Source: Sphingomonas sp. 8AM
GTDB lineage: Bacteria; Pseudomonadota; Alphaproteobacteria; Sphingomonadales; Sphingomonadaceae
DNA: 64,000 nucleotides
Direction: 5' to 3'
Assembly: GCF_902506455.1 (NCBI RefSeq)
Contig: NZ_LR733844.1
Coordinates: 3,158,666-3,222,665, forward strand
A program made the position numbers and the translations under genes. Each line of letters starts with the position of its first letter. Within the stretch, counting starts at the first letter, position 1. The notes under the pieces were generated by a model. The model did not search any database. It worked only from the letters and a program-made list of their open reading frames with translations, and was not told the origin of the DNA. Positions 51,547 to 62,141 of the stretch are shown piece by piece.

Positions 51547-51930
51547 TCAGCGGGTCGGGAGGATCGTCGGTGGGGCGCGGAGTGGTGGACGCCAGCGGAG
51601 CGCGCTGCGTGGCGCGGGCTGTGTGTCGGGAGGGAGAAGACGCCGAGACACCGCCGCCAGCGGCAGGACCAGCAGCAGCACCATCGCGAGCAAGGTCGCG
51701 GGCGCGGCGACCGCTGCAAAGGCGCACGGTCGCTCGAAGCCGTCGTGCGCGGGCGCGTCATGCCCGTGATGATGCGCGGTGCCCGCCATCGCCATGCCGG
51801 GGCAGGCGACGATTGCGACCTGCCCGTGCGCGACCTGCGGCATGAACCCGGCCGGCACCAGCAGCCGCACCAGCAACGCCAGCGCGGCCACGATCGCGAA
51901 CAGCGATGATCGTGTACGGACGCCGCTCAC
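51547..51930 (-). CDS. DUF2946-family membrane protein
   Basis: A 127-residue protein from the GTG at 51930. An N-terminal helix (SLFAIVAALALLVRLLVPAGFMP) is followed by ACPGMAMAGTAHHHGHD, a His/Met-rich segment, then CAFAAVAAPATLLAMVLLLVLPL, the family's second helix. This pattern of a C-P-G-M site and His-rich loop is typical of DUF2946, which is often near copper-handling or PepSY genes. The gene lies 47 bases upstream of the PepSY gene, so the pair may serve metal uptake or tolerance. Function is unproven. Confidence 0.75.
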   Translation of the reverse strand: MSGVRTRSSLFAIVAALALLVRLLVPAGFMPQVAHGQVAIVACPGMAMAGTAHHHGHDAPAHDGFERPCAFAAVAAPATLLAMVLLLVLPLAAVSRRLLPPDTQPAPRSALRWRPPLRAPPTILPTR

Positions 51931-51941
51931 CACGGGCTCCC

Positions 51942-52015
51942 CGTCATTGCGAGCGCAGCGGGGCATCCGGACCGGATCAGGACGCCCTGGATTGCCTCGC
52001 TGCGCTCGCAATGAC
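51942..52015. repeat. Dispersed palindrome, family A (copy 4)
   Basis: CGTCATTGCGAGCGCAGCGG on the left and CTGCGCTCGCAATGACG on the right, around CGGACCGGATCAGGACGCCC. It lies just upstream of the DUF2946 start; a longer frame that would read through it is not convincing. Confidence 0.82.
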
Positions 52016-52051
52016 GATTGACTGCCATCCCCGCATCTTACCGGGAGATGG

Positions 52052-52518
52052 TTAACCAGAACATACCGCGGTGACCGCAATCACGGCCGCATGGCGCACG
52101 GGGAAGGCGACCGACCGCGCAATAAAGCAGCGCCGCTGCGCCTCCGCATGGAGCACCTCGGCAAGCGCGGCGTCGTCCCCGGCGGCGATCGTGACGTGCG
52201 GGCGCAGCGTCGCCTCGGAGACCTGCCCGTTGCCGTCCTTGTCCAGCGTCAGAACCGCGTCCGCCTCGTCGCGATAGTCGGTGACGACGATCCCGGCATC
52301 GGCGCACAGATGCAGATACCATAATTGATGACACGCGCTGATCGCGCCGAGCAGCAGCTCCTCCGGGTTCCAGCGCGCGGCATCGCCGCGGAAGCGCGGA
52401 TCGGACGAGCCGGGGATCACCGGCTTCCCCTCGGCGGCAATCTCATGATCGCGCGCATAACTGGTATAGCCGGCAGTGCCGACGCCGCGGTTGCCGGTCC
52501 AGTGCAGCCGGATGCGCG

Positions 52519-52522
<4 letters not shown>
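52052..52522 (-). CDS. OsmC-family peroxide/organic hydroperoxide stress protein
   Basis: A 156-residue OsmC/Ohr-fold protein. The two reactive cysteines are in GAISACHQLWYLHLC and EAQRRCFIARS, the usual spacing. WNPEELLLGAISACH is the family hallmark. It detoxifies organic peroxides using thiols. The start overlaps the OPT stop by four bases, so it is expressed together with the transporter. Confidence 0.88.
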
Positions 52523-54456
<1,934 letters not shown>

Positions 54457-54545
54457 GCCGGCTTCGTGCCACAAGTCCGCCGCCCGCGACAGGGCGGGCT
54501 CACCCATGATGGTCAACCCGGATGCGCCACCGTAGAAGCCATTCG

Positions 54546-55162
54546 ATGTACCGGCCGCCTGCCTTTCGCGAAGATCGTCCGGATGTGCTCCGTGCGCGAT
54601 ACGGGCGCATCCGCTTGCGACGCTCGTGACAGCAGGCAACTGTGGCATCGTCGCGAACGTGGTTCCTTTCAGCCTTGCGGTCTCGGCACAGGGCGACGTG
54701 CTCAGAGCGCATCTCGCTCGGGCGAACGAGCAGGTGGCCGACCTTCGCGGGGGCGCAGCGGCGCTCGTCCTCTTTCGGGGACCGCATGCCTATGTCAGCC
54801 CCTCATGGTATGCGAGCAAGCGCGTGCACGGGAAGGTCGTGCCCACGTGGAATTACGTCGTCGTGCAGGCGCGCGGCACGACGCGCGTGATCGACGATCC
54901 GGCCTGGTTGCTGGAGCAGATCGCCGCCCTGACGACCGCGGCGGAGAGCGATCGGCCCGAACCATGGACGGTCGCTGATGCCCCGGACGACTTTGTTCGG
55001 GCGCAGCTTGAAGGAATCGTCGGGGTGGAGATCGCCGTCGATCGACTCGAAGGGAAATGGAAGGTCAGCCAGAACCGTAGTCGCGAGGATCGCGTCGGCG
55101 TGGCCGATGGACTACGCGCCGCCGGCCACCATGAAGCAGCCGGCCTGATCCCGCTCGATTGA
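54546..55162 (+). pseudogene. Frameshifted FMN-binding PaiB-family protein gene
   Basis: Reading starts at ATG 54546 with MYRPPAFREDRPDVLRA, the family's N-terminus, then runs into a stop at 54627. After the GCGCG run at 54594-54598 the next frame continues IRAHPLATLVT and then the rest of a normal PaiB protein (GPHAYVSPSWY, VPTWNYVVVQARG, EGKWKVSQNR). Removing two bases (one CG unit) gives a 204-residue protein, the normal family length. PaiB proteins bind FMN and regulate sporulation or protease genes in Bacillus. Either a real inactivation or a sequencing error. Confidence 0.85.
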
Positions 55163-55166
55163 GCCG

Positions 55167-55955
55167 CTACGCCGAAGCGCCATCCCTCAGCCGGAACCGG
55201 TACATCCGACCCGGCCCGTCCTCCGGCGCGAAATACAGATCGCGTCCCTCGATCGCCATCCCCTCGGCGGTATAGGCCCCGGCATCGATCGAGCGGCGCA
55301 GCGTCAGCTTCGGCCAGTCGAGCCAGTCGACCGTCCCGCTCCACCACGACCGCGGGCCACCCCCGACCAATTGGCCACCGGCGAACTTGATGTCCTGATA
55401 GCGGGTTGCCGACGGATTGGGGACGACCCGCATCCGCGTCGGCGCATCCCGGTCGATCACGTACAGCAACCGGCTGTTCCAATTGCCCGCGACCAGCCAG
55501 CGCCCCTGCGCAGCGACGCAGCCGAGATGATCGGCAACCCGGATGCGGCGCCGCACCTGCAGCGTCTCGGTATCCAGCTCGATCAGCACCGCCGAGCTGT
55601 TCGCGCGCAGTTCCGCTACCGGCACCCACAAGGAATGGCCATCGACCGAGATGCCGCCGGGATGATAGCGCGCGCCGTCGGTCAGCTCGACCCGCCGCAC
55701 GAACCGCCCGGTGACGCGGTCGAACAGGTGCAGGAAGCCGCGTCGCGAAAAGCGATCGACCGAAGTCACCCACACGCGCCGTCCTTGCAGCGCCAGCCCC
55801 TGAACGTGGAAGACGTCGCCGTCCAGCGCCGTGGCACCGCGGAAGCGCGCGCCCTCCACCTCGTCCTCGGCGGTCTGCGGCGCGGCGGCGACCGACAGGC
55901 TCGACAGCAGCAACAGCGCCGCGGTGGTCCCCGATCGTATCCATCGACGGTTCAT
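55167..55955 (-). CDS. Secreted beta-propeller-like protein of unknown function
   Basis: A 262-residue exported protein; I start at the ATG at 55955 with GGAG seven bases before. A signal peptide (TTAALLLLSSLSVAAA) precedes short repeats such as GLALQGRRVWVTSVDR, GISVDGHSLWVPVAEL and GMAIEGRDLYFAPED, each like one propeller blade. The fold resembles SMP-30 or lactonase proteins, but no metal-ligand set can be read. Family unknown to me. It ends four bases from the convergent paiB stop. Confidence 0.65.
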   Translation of the reverse strand: MNRRWIRSGTTAALLLLSSLSVAAAPQTAEDEVEGARFRGATALDGDVFHVQGLALQGRRVWVTSVDRFSRRGFLHLFDRVTGRFVRRVELTDGARYHPGGISVDGHSLWVPVAELRANSSAVLIELDTETLQVRRRIRVADHLGCVAAQGRWLVAGNWNSRLLYVIDRDAPTRMRVVPNPSATRYQDIKFAGGQLVGGGPRSWWSGTVDWLDWPKLTLRRSIDAGAYTAEGMAIEGRDLYFAPEDGPGRMYRFRLRDGASA

Positions 55956-56067
55956 GGCCGGACTCCGCAACCTTTGCCGCTACGCCCATGCCCGCCCTTC
56001 GTGTCAGCGTCGCGCAAGTCGCGTTGCGGTTTGATGAGCGCCGCGTGTCGGCTTAAAGACGTCGCCG

Positions 56068-56550
56068 ATGATGATCCGTTCTGCCTCCCCCGATGATGCG
56101 GCGGCGATCGCCGCGCTGATCCTTCCCGAGATCGCGGCGGGCGATACTTATGCTTTGTCACGCGACATGAAGGCGGCCGCCGCGATTGCGCATTGGTGTG
56201 GTGCGGATCGCGAAACCTTTGTTCTCGAAGCGGAAGGTCATTTGCTCGACAGCTATTATCTGCGTGCGAACCAGGCCGGCGGCGGCGATCACGTCGCCAA
56301 TGCCGGCTATATGGTCGACCCGCCTGCGCGCGGGCGCGGCGTGGCGCGCGTGATGGCGCCCGACTCGTTCGATCGAGCACGCGCCGCCGGCTTCACCGCG
56401 ATGCAGTTCAATTTCGTGGTGTCGAGCAACATGCGCGCGGTGACGCTTTGGCAGGCGCTCGGCTTCGCGATCGTCGGGCAGCTGGCGGGCGCGCTTCGCC
56501 ATCCCGCGCTGGGTCCGGTCGACGCGCTGGTGATGTTTCGATCGCTGTAG
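56068..56550 (+). CDS. GNAT-family N-acetyltransferase
   Basis: A 160-residue acetyltransferase. MMIRSASPDDAAAIAALIL is the common N-terminal strand-helix, and VDPPARGRGVARVMAP carries the R-G-R-G-V-A acetyl-CoA loop; QFNFVVSSNMRAVTLWQALGF is motif B. ATG at 56068 or 56071. The substrate is unknown. A perfect nine-base stem follows its stop. Confidence 0.82.
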   Translation: MMIRSASPDDAAAIAALILPEIAAGDTYALSRDMKAAAAIAHWCGADRETFVLEAEGHLLDSYYLRANQAGGGDHVANAGYMVDPPARGRGVARVMAPDSFDRARAAGFTAMQFNFVVSSNMRAVTLWQALGFAIVGQLAGALRHPALGPVDALVMFRSL

Positions 56551-56563
56551 CGCGAATCGCCTA

Positions 56564-56589
56564 GGGGAACGGCCCGCCGACCGTTCCCC
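56564..56589 (+). terminator. Stem-loop after the GNAT gene, probable transcript end
   Basis: GGGGAACGG at 56564-56572 pairs with CCGTTCCCC at 56581-56589 across an eight-base loop. There is no immediate T-run, but a second small hairpin and CTGTCCTGTTTTTCC follow. It is likely to stop or protect the GNAT transcript. Confidence 0.55.
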
Positions 56590-56687
56590 GCTCCGCTGCC
56601 GGTTCGACCGGCGCATCCTGTCCTGTTTTTCCTGTTCGTTCCGCGCTCTTCGGTGCGGCGAGTCGCTGCCTAGCGGACGACGGGGCC

Positions 56688-56775
56688 AAAAAAAAGCCGG
56701 GCAAAGCCCGGCCGTAAAAGTTTTTAGGAGAGGATGCCTGAAAGGCACACCTTTTTTGCGCCGCAGCACGTCAGG
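56688..56775 (-). ncRNA. Candidate small RNA on the minus strand with intrinsic terminator
   Basis: The gap between the GNAT gene and hom (342 bases) shows, on the minus strand, GTGTGCCTTTCAGGCATCCT, then CTCCTAAAAACTTTTACG, then a GCCGGGC-TTT-GCCCGGC hairpin and eight Ts (terminator 56712-56688). No minus-strand gene ends here. CAUCCUCUCCUAA is a single-stranded pyrimidine run well placed to pair with ribosome binding sites. A TTGCAA box about 60-100 bases upstream may belong to its promoter. The 5' end is not determined. The same hairpin with AAAAGTTTTT on the plus side could end the GNAT transcript too. Confidence 0.5.
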
Positions 56776-56892
56776 ACGCAAGTGCAATAATTCCCACTTC
56801 GATTGCAGGAATTGCAACCCGGTCGATTTCATCGCGCTCGACAGCATCTGTCGCACCGCCTAGCAGCGCCGGCTAAGGATACGGAGGCGAAC

Positions 56893-58179
56893 ATGACGCA
56901 GGCGTTGCGGGTGGCATTGGCGGGGCTGGGGACGGTCGGAGGCGGGGTGATCCGCGTGCTCGACGAGAACCGCGAGCTGATTACCCGCCGTGCCGGTCGC
57001 CCGATCGAGGTCGTCGCCGTGTCGGCGCGCGACCGGTCGAAGAACCGCGGCGTCGACCTGTCGCGCTTCGCATGGGTCGACGACACCGCGTCGCTGGCCG
57101 AGGCGGAGGCCGATGTCGTGGTCGAGCTGATCGGCGGCTCGGACGGGCCGGCGCTGGCGCTCGCCCGCCGCACGCTGGCGGCGGGCAAGGGGTTCGTCAC
57201 CGCCAACAAGGCGATGCTCGCGCATCACGGGCTGGAGCTGGCGCGCGTCGCGGAGGGCGCGGGCGTGCCGCTGAAATTCGAGGCCGCGGTGGCGGGCGGT
57301 ATACCGGTCATCAAGGGGCTGCGCGAGGGCGCGGCGGCGAATGCGATCGCGCGCGTCTATGGCATCCTCAACGGCACCTGCAATTTCATCGTTTCGAAGA
57401 TGGAGGCGGAGGGACGCGATTTTGCCGAGGTGCTCGCCGAGGCGCAGGCGCTCGGGTTTGCCGAGGCCGACCCGTCGTTCGACATCGATGGCGTCGATGC
57501 TGCGCATAAATTGTCGATCCTCGCCAGCCTCGCCTTCGGCACCGCGCCGGCGTTCGGCGACGTGGCGATCAGCGGCATTCGTCATTTGCTCGCCGCCGAT
57601 ATCGCCGAGGCAGCGGCGCTGGGGTATCGCGTGCGGCTGGTCGGGGTCGCGGAGGCGGATGGCGAGAAATTGTTCCAGCGTGTTCATGCGCATCTCGTCC
57701 CCAACGACCATCCGCTCGCGCATGTCACCGGCGCGACCAATGCGGTGGTCGCCGAGGGCAATTTCGTTGGCCGGTTGCTGTTCCAGGGCGCGGGCGCCGG
57801 CGAGGGGCCGACCGCGAGCGCGGTGGTCGCCGACCTGATCGACATCGCGCGCGGCGAGTCCGGCCCGCCGTTCGCGATGCCCGCCGACGCGCTGGCGACG
57901 GCCGCGGCGGCGGACAGCGGCGAGCGACGCGGGCGCGCCTATCTGCGCTTCGCCGTGGCGGATCGCGTCGGCGTGCTCGCCGAGATCGCGGCGGCGATGC
58001 GCGACGCGGGCGTGTCGATCGAGAGCCTGATCCAGCGCGGTGCGCACGCCGATGGCAGCGTGCTGGTTGCGATCGTCACCCATGACGGCCCGGAACGCTG
58101 CGTCGCCGCCGCGCTGGAGCGGCTGCGCGGGTCGCAGAGCCTGACCGGCGAGCCACTGTGGATGCATATATTGGGATGA
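56893..58179 (+). CDS. hom: Homoserine dehydrogenase
   Basis: A 428-residue NAD(P)-dependent enzyme of threonine and methionine synthesis. GGAGGCG precedes the ATG. The Rossmann motif is GLGTVGGG (11-18); VTANKAMLAHHG, KFEAAVAGGIPVIKGLRE and NGTCNFI belong to the catalytic domain; and a C-terminal ACT domain (YLRFAVADRVGVLAEIAAAM, about 350-425) provides threonine feedback control. It is followed by threonine synthase in the same direction. Confidence 0.96.
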   Translation: MTQALRVALAGLGTVGGGVIRVLDENRELITRRAGRPIEVVAVSARDRSKNRGVDLSRFAWVDDTASLAEAEADVVVELIGGSDGPALALARRTLAAGKGFVTANKAMLAHHGLELARVAEGAGVPLKFEAAVAGGIPVIKGLREGAAANAIARVYGILNGTCNFIVSKMEAEGRDFAEVLAEAQALGFAEADPSFDIDGVDAAHKLSILASLAFGTAPAFGDVAISGIRHLLAADIAEAAALGYRVRLVGVAEADGEKLFQRVHAHLVPNDHPLAHVTGATNAVVAEGNFVGRLLFQGAGAGEGPTASAVVADLIDIARGESGPPFAMPADALATAAAADSGERRGRAYLRFAVADRVGVLAEIAAAMRDAGVSIESLIQRGAHADGSVLVAIVTHDGPERCVAAALERLRGSQSLTGEPLWMHILG

Positions 58180-58186
58180 GGTCATT

Positions 58187-58222
58187 CCCGTCATTCCCGC
58201 TCCGCGGAAATGACGAAGGTGG
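58187..58222. repeat. Short fragment related to family F palindrome
   Basis: CCCGTCATTCCCGCTCCGCG and GAAATGACGAAGG form a compact dyad between hom and thrC. It is much shorter than the copy at 35342 and may be a degenerate remnant. Confidence 0.5.
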
Positions 58223-58284
58223 CGGGTTTTACGATCGACTGGCCGGGGATGACGCTTCTTCGCCCGGTCGTTAAACCCGGCGGC

Positions 58285-59508
58285 ATGAACGAAAACCTCA
58301 CCGCCGACCGCGCGACGTTCGTCACGCATCTCGAATGCTCGCTGACCGGCGAGCGCTACGAGGCGGATCAGCTCCACAACCTCTCCCGCGCCGGACGGCC
58401 GCTGCTCGTGCGCTACGACCTCGACGCGGTGCGCGATGCGCTCCGGCGCGACACGCTCGCCGCGCGCGCGACCGATCTGTGGCGGTGGCGAGAGTTGCTG
58501 CCCGTGCGCGAGACGCGCAACATCGTCAGCCTCGGCGAGATCGAGACGCCGCTGATCCCGATCCCCGCCAGCGCCGGCCCCAACGTCTGGGTCAAGGATG
58601 AGGGCCGCTTGCCGACCGGCAGCTTCAAGGCACGCGGGCTGGTGATGGCCGTCGCGATGGCGAAGGAACTCGGCGTCACGCGAATAGCGATGCCGACCAA
58701 CGGCAATGCCGGCGCCGCGCTCGCCGCCTATGCCACGCGCGTCGGGATCGAGACGATCGTCTTCTGCCCCGAGGATACGCCGGAGGTGAACGTCCGCGAG
58801 ATCGCCGCGCAGGGGGCAAAGGTGTGGCGCGTCAACGGGTTGATCGACGATTGCGGCGCGATTGTTGGCAAAGGTGCCGCAGAGGGGCGATGGTTCGACT
58901 TTTCGACCCTGAAGGAGCCATACCGGATCGAAGGCAAGAAGACGATGGGGCTGGAACTGGCCGCGCAGCTCGGCTGGCGGCTGCCCAAAGCGATCTTCTA
59001 TCCGACGGGGGGCGGCACCGGGTTGATCGGGATGTGGAAGGCGTTCGACGAGCTGGAGAAGCTGGGCTGGATCGGGGCGGAACGGCCGCGGATGTTTGCG
59101 GTACAGGCCGCGGGATGTGCCCCGATCGTGCGCGCGTTCGAGGCGGGCGAGGAACATGCCGAGCGCTGGGAGGACGCGCACACCGTCGCGGCGGGCATCC
59201 GCGTGCCGCGCGCGGTCGGCGACTTCCTGATCCTGCGCGCGGTGCGCGAGAGCGGCGGCAAGGCGCTGGCGGTTGGCGATCCCGCGATCCTCAGGGCGGT
59301 CGACGATGCCGCGCGTCGCGACGGGCTGTTGCTGTGCCCCGAAGGCGGCGCGACGCTGGCGGCGTACCGGCAGGCGCTGCGCGATGGCGAGGTCGACGAG
59401 GACGAGGAGGTGGTGCTGTTCAACTGCGCGACCGGGCTCAAATACCCGCTGCCCGCCGCCGAGCAGCGGCTCGACCGGCATGGAGCGATCGACTTCGACA
59501 GACTGTAG
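58285..59508 (+). CDS. thrC: Threonine synthase (PLP-dependent)
   Basis: A 407-residue fold-type II PLP enzyme from the ATG at 58285. Residues 14-40 (HLECSLTGERYEADQLHNLS) match the N-terminal segment of the plant-type ThrC group. Lys115 in TGSFKARG binds PLP; NGNAGAALAAYATR and PTGGGTGLIGMWKAF are the other cofactor motifs. With hom just upstream, conversion of phosphohomoserine to threonine is the best assignment; the kinase ThrB is not in view. A general PLP lyase of the same group is the alternative. Confidence 0.82.
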   Translation: MNENLTADRATFVTHLECSLTGERYEADQLHNLSRAGRPLLVRYDLDAVRDALRRDTLAARATDLWRWRELLPVRETRNIVSLGEIETPLIPIPASAGPNVWVKDEGRLPTGSFKARGLVMAVAMAKELGVTRIAMPTNGNAGAALAAYATRVGIETIVFCPEDTPEVNVREIAAQGAKVWRVNGLIDDCGAIVGKGAAEGRWFDFSTLKEPYRIEGKKTMGLELAAQLGWRLPKAIFYPTGGGTGLIGMWKAFDELEKLGWIGAERPRMFAVQAAGCAPIVRAFEAGEEHAERWEDAHTVAAGIRVPRAVGDFLILRAVRESGGKALAVGDPAILRAVDDAARRDGLLLCPEGGATLAAYRQALRDGEVDEDEEVVLFNCATGLKYPLPAAEQRLDRHGAIDFDRL

Positions 59509-59522
59509 ATCGGCAGCATCGC

Positions 59523-60236
59523 TCAGCCGCCGGCCGAGCGGCAGACGTGGATTGCCACATCGTGTAAAAAGGTCTGGCCAAGCGCCTGTGTCGCGATGCT
59601 CGCCACGCGATAGCCGTTCGCGATGTCGGCCAGATAGTCGAGATACGCGGCGGCACGATCACCGTCGCCACCATCGGCGTCCGCCCGGTCGCTGACCACC
59701 ACGCCGCCCTTCCGCAGCGACGGCTCCAGTAAGCGGAGCACGTCGAGGTAGAGATCCTTCGCCGCATCCAGGAGAATCAAGTCGATCGGCTCACCGCCGT
59801 CCGGCATCAGTGTCTCGCGCGCATCTCCGACCCGGATTTCGACGAGATCGGCCAGACCGGCCTCCCGCAAATTGGCTTCGGCACGTGCTGCCTTCGCGGG
59901 GAACAGCTCGGTGCTGATGATCTGCCCGCCGCCGTTGTCGCGCAGAGCCGCGGCAAGGAAGAGCGTCGACACGCCAAATGACGTGCCGAACTCGATGATC
60001 CGGCGCGATCCGGTTGTGCGTGCCAGGACGTAGAGGAGATGGCCGAATTCCGGTGTGACCGGCATCCGCGCGTCCGTCATCGCCGCGTAGAAGCCTCTGT
60101 GACTCTCGTTCGCCATCCCGCCGGCCAAGGCCATGTCGCGAACGCGCGGATCCTGCTCGATCGTCTCCGTATAAAGGCGGTTGATGACGTTCTGGATCGC
60201 TGGCGGAAATTGCGGATGAAAGAGCGGCGCTGCCAT
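59523..60236 (-). CDS. SAM-dependent O-methyltransferase
   Basis: A 237-residue methyltransferase of the catechol/caffeoyl-CoA OMT type. GAGGAA precedes the ATG at 60236. The SAM pocket is RIIEFGTSFGVSTLFLAAAL with the acidic ISTELFP, and LILLDAAKDLYLDVLRLL carries the metal-binding Asp. The substrate is unknown. It is convergent with thrC, and its promoter side is the 146-base gap to the next small gene, where I see nothing further. Confidence 0.85.
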   Translation of the reverse strand: MAAPLFHPQFPPAIQNVINRLYTETIEQDPRVRDMALAGGMANESHRGFYAAMTDARMPVTPEFGHLLYVLARTTGSRRIIEFGTSFGVSTLFLAAALRDNGGGQIISTELFPAKAARAEANLREAGLADLVEIRVGDARETLMPDGGEPIDLILLDAAKDLYLDVLRLLEPSLRKGGVVVSDRADADGGDGDRAAAYLDYLADIANGYRVASIATQALGQTFLHDVAIHVCRSAGG

Positions 60237-60382
60237 GTCGTTCCTCAAGCCATTCGTGGCTGGCGATTACATCTCGTTCGCCGTCAGCCGGGGCCCTTCG
60301 CGACGACCGTTTCAGCCTGGATTTTCGGTGCTGTGCGAAGCCGCACCGACGGGTGGCGTCCCAACGCGCGCGCCATCGCGGC

Positions 60383-60589
60383 TCAATGCGGCGCGCAGGA
60401 TCGCCGCAGTTCCATGCCCTTGAACGTCAGCACCAGATGGCCCAGTCGCTCACGGACCAGCCCCTGATCGAGCATGTGGCGAATGGCTGCCGGATCCTGC
60501 CCGCGCGAGATGATGAGCGACGCGCCGGCATTGCGCGCGGTCCACAGGATAGTTTCGAGCTGCGGCACGTTGCCGGTCATCACGTCCAT
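60383..60589 (-). CDS. Small hypothetical protein (68 residues)
   Basis: I do not recognise this protein. From the ATG at 60589 it reads MDVMTGNVPQLETILW, then TARNAGASLIISRG, a charged helix (RHMLDQGLVRERLG) and LVLTFKGMELRRSC. It has a strand-helix feel and no membrane segment. A GGTGGGA run lies before the ATG. It sits alone between the O-methyltransferase and murA on the same strand. The rest of the gap to murA (60590-60730) shows only the direct repeat AAGTGGGTC at about 60710-60730. Confidence 0.5.
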   Translation of the reverse strand: MDVMTGNVPQLETILWTARNAGASLIISRGQDPAAIRHMLDQGLVRERLGHLVLTFKGMELRRSCAPH

Positions 60590-60730
60590 CGTTTCCCACC
60601 TCTGGGCATGCGCGCGACTCGTGCCGGCGCAGGGCAAGACAGGACCTGTCGCGAGCCCGTTCGTCAACGCCCCACGACGACGATGACCGGAATTGGTTGA
60701 TGAAACGTTAAGTGGGTCCGCCAAAGTGGG

Positions 60731-62014
60731 TCAGCCGCCACCGTCCCGCTCGATATCGGCGCCGACCGCCTGCAATTTTTCTTCCAGCCGCTCATAGCCG
60801 CGATCGAGGTGATAGACGCGCGAGACGGTGGTCTCGCCGTCCGCCACCAGCCCGGCGATGATCAGGCTCATCGACGCGCGCAGGTCGGTCGCCATCACCG
60901 GCGCGCCGACCAGCCGGTCGACCCCGGTCACCTCCGCGGTGCGCCCGCGCACGCTGATGTCCGCGCCCATCCGCGCCAGCTCGGGCACGTGCATGTAGCG
61001 ATTCTCGAAGATCGTCTCGGTCAGCGTGCTGGTGCCCGGTGCCTTGCACAGCATCGCCATAAGCTGCGCCTGCATGTCGGTCGCGAAGCCGGGGTATGGC
61101 GCGGTCGACAGCGACAGCGGCTTCAGCTCCGCTTCGGACGTGACCATGATCGACCCGCGCCGCTCCTCGATCCCGACGCCCGCCTCGCGCAGCGCGTCGA
61201 GCGTTGCACCCATGTCGGCAGGGTTGACGTTGGTCAGCTCGACCGCGCCGCCGGTCACCGCGACCGCGCAGGCATAGCTGCCCGCCTCGATCCGGTCGGG
61301 CATCACCGCATAGGTGGCGCCGTGCAGCTCGTCGACGCCCTCGATCTCCAGCGTGCCGGTGCCGACGCCCTCGATCCGTGCGCCCATCGCGATCAGACAG
61401 CGGCACAGGTCGACGATCTCGGGCTCGCGCGCGGCATTCTCGATCCGGCTCGATCCCCTGGCGGTCACCGCCGCCATGATGACGTTCTCGGTCGCGCCGA
61501 CCGAGACGACCGGGAAGCTGTAGCTGCCGCCCGAGAGCCGCCCGCCCGGCGCGGTTGCGGTGACGAAGCCCGCGCTCATCTCCAGCGTTGCGCCGATCGC
61601 TTCCAGCGCCTTCAGGTGCAGGTCGATCGGGCGATTGCCGATCGCGCACCCGCCCGGCAGCGAGACGCGCGCCTGCCCGGCGCGGGCGAGGATCGGCCCC
61701 AGCACCAGGATCGAGGCGCGCATCTTGCGCACGATGTCATAGGGTGCCTCGGTCGAGGTCAGTTGCCCGGCGCGGATCGTCATCACGCGGCCGAATTCGT
61801 CGGGCTTGCTGCCCTCGATCCGCGTCGAGGCGCCCAACTGGTTGAGCAGATGCCCGAAACCGTCGACGTCGGCGAGCCGCGGAAGGTTGCGCAGCGTCAG
61901 CGGCTCGTCGGTGAGCAACGCGCAGGGCATCAGGGTCAAAGCGGCGTTCTTGGCGCCGGAAATCGGAAGCTTGCCGGTCAGGCGGCGGCCGCCGCGGATG
62001 ATGATACGGTCCAT
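60731..62014 (-). CDS. murA: UDP-N-acetylglucosamine 1-carboxyvinyltransferase MurA
   Basis: A 427-residue enzyme of the first committed step in peptidoglycan synthesis. The start is the ATG at 62014 (MDRIIIRGG), the family N-terminus; an in-frame extension upstream is not conserved. SGAKNAAL contains Lys22 and Asn23 of the active site, and Cys123 ([12 protein letters not shown]) is the fosfomycin target. Divergent from the Crp/Fnr gene with a 127-base shared promoter region. Confidence 0.97.
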   Translation of the reverse strand: MDRIIIRGGRRLTGKLPISGAKNAALTLMPCALLTDEPLTLRNLPRLADVDGFGHLLNQLGASTRIEGSKPDEFGRVMTIRAGQLTSTEAPYDIVRKMRASILVLGPILARAGQARVSLPGGCAIGNRPIDLHLKALEAIGATLEMSAGFVTATAPGGRLSGGSYSFPVVSVGATENVIMAAVTARGSSRIENAAREPEIVDLCRCLIAMGARIEGVGTGTLEIEGVDELHGATYAVMPDRIEAGSYACAVAVTGGAVELTNVNPADMGATLDALREAGVGIEERRGSIMVTSEAELKPLSLSTAPYPGFATDMQAQLMAMLCKAPGTSTLTETIFENRYMHVPELARMGADISVRGRTAEVTGVDRLVGAPVMATDLRASMSLIIAGLVADGETTVSRVYHLDRGYERLEEKLQAVGADIERDGGG

Positions 62015-62141
62015 CGGCCACGCTCTATCGGACCCGTGGCGTCGCGCCAAGAGAACGAACGCTGTCGCCGGTTGATCGGTTTTAATGCGGCAGATGCCCA
62101 CGCCCGCGTAACGATCCGAAGAACTTGAGGATCAACATTGC

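Noticed and set aside
51931..52080. Extension of the DUF2946 protein to an upstream ATG through the family A repeat
   Set aside because: The added residues are repeat-encoded and unlike the family; the GTG at 51930 gives the normal N-terminus.
56158..56856. Minus-strand frame of 232 codons over the GNAT gene and small-RNA region
   Set aside because: Its first part crosses the candidate terminator hairpin and its remainder is the shadow of the GNAT gene. The small-RNA reading explains the region better.
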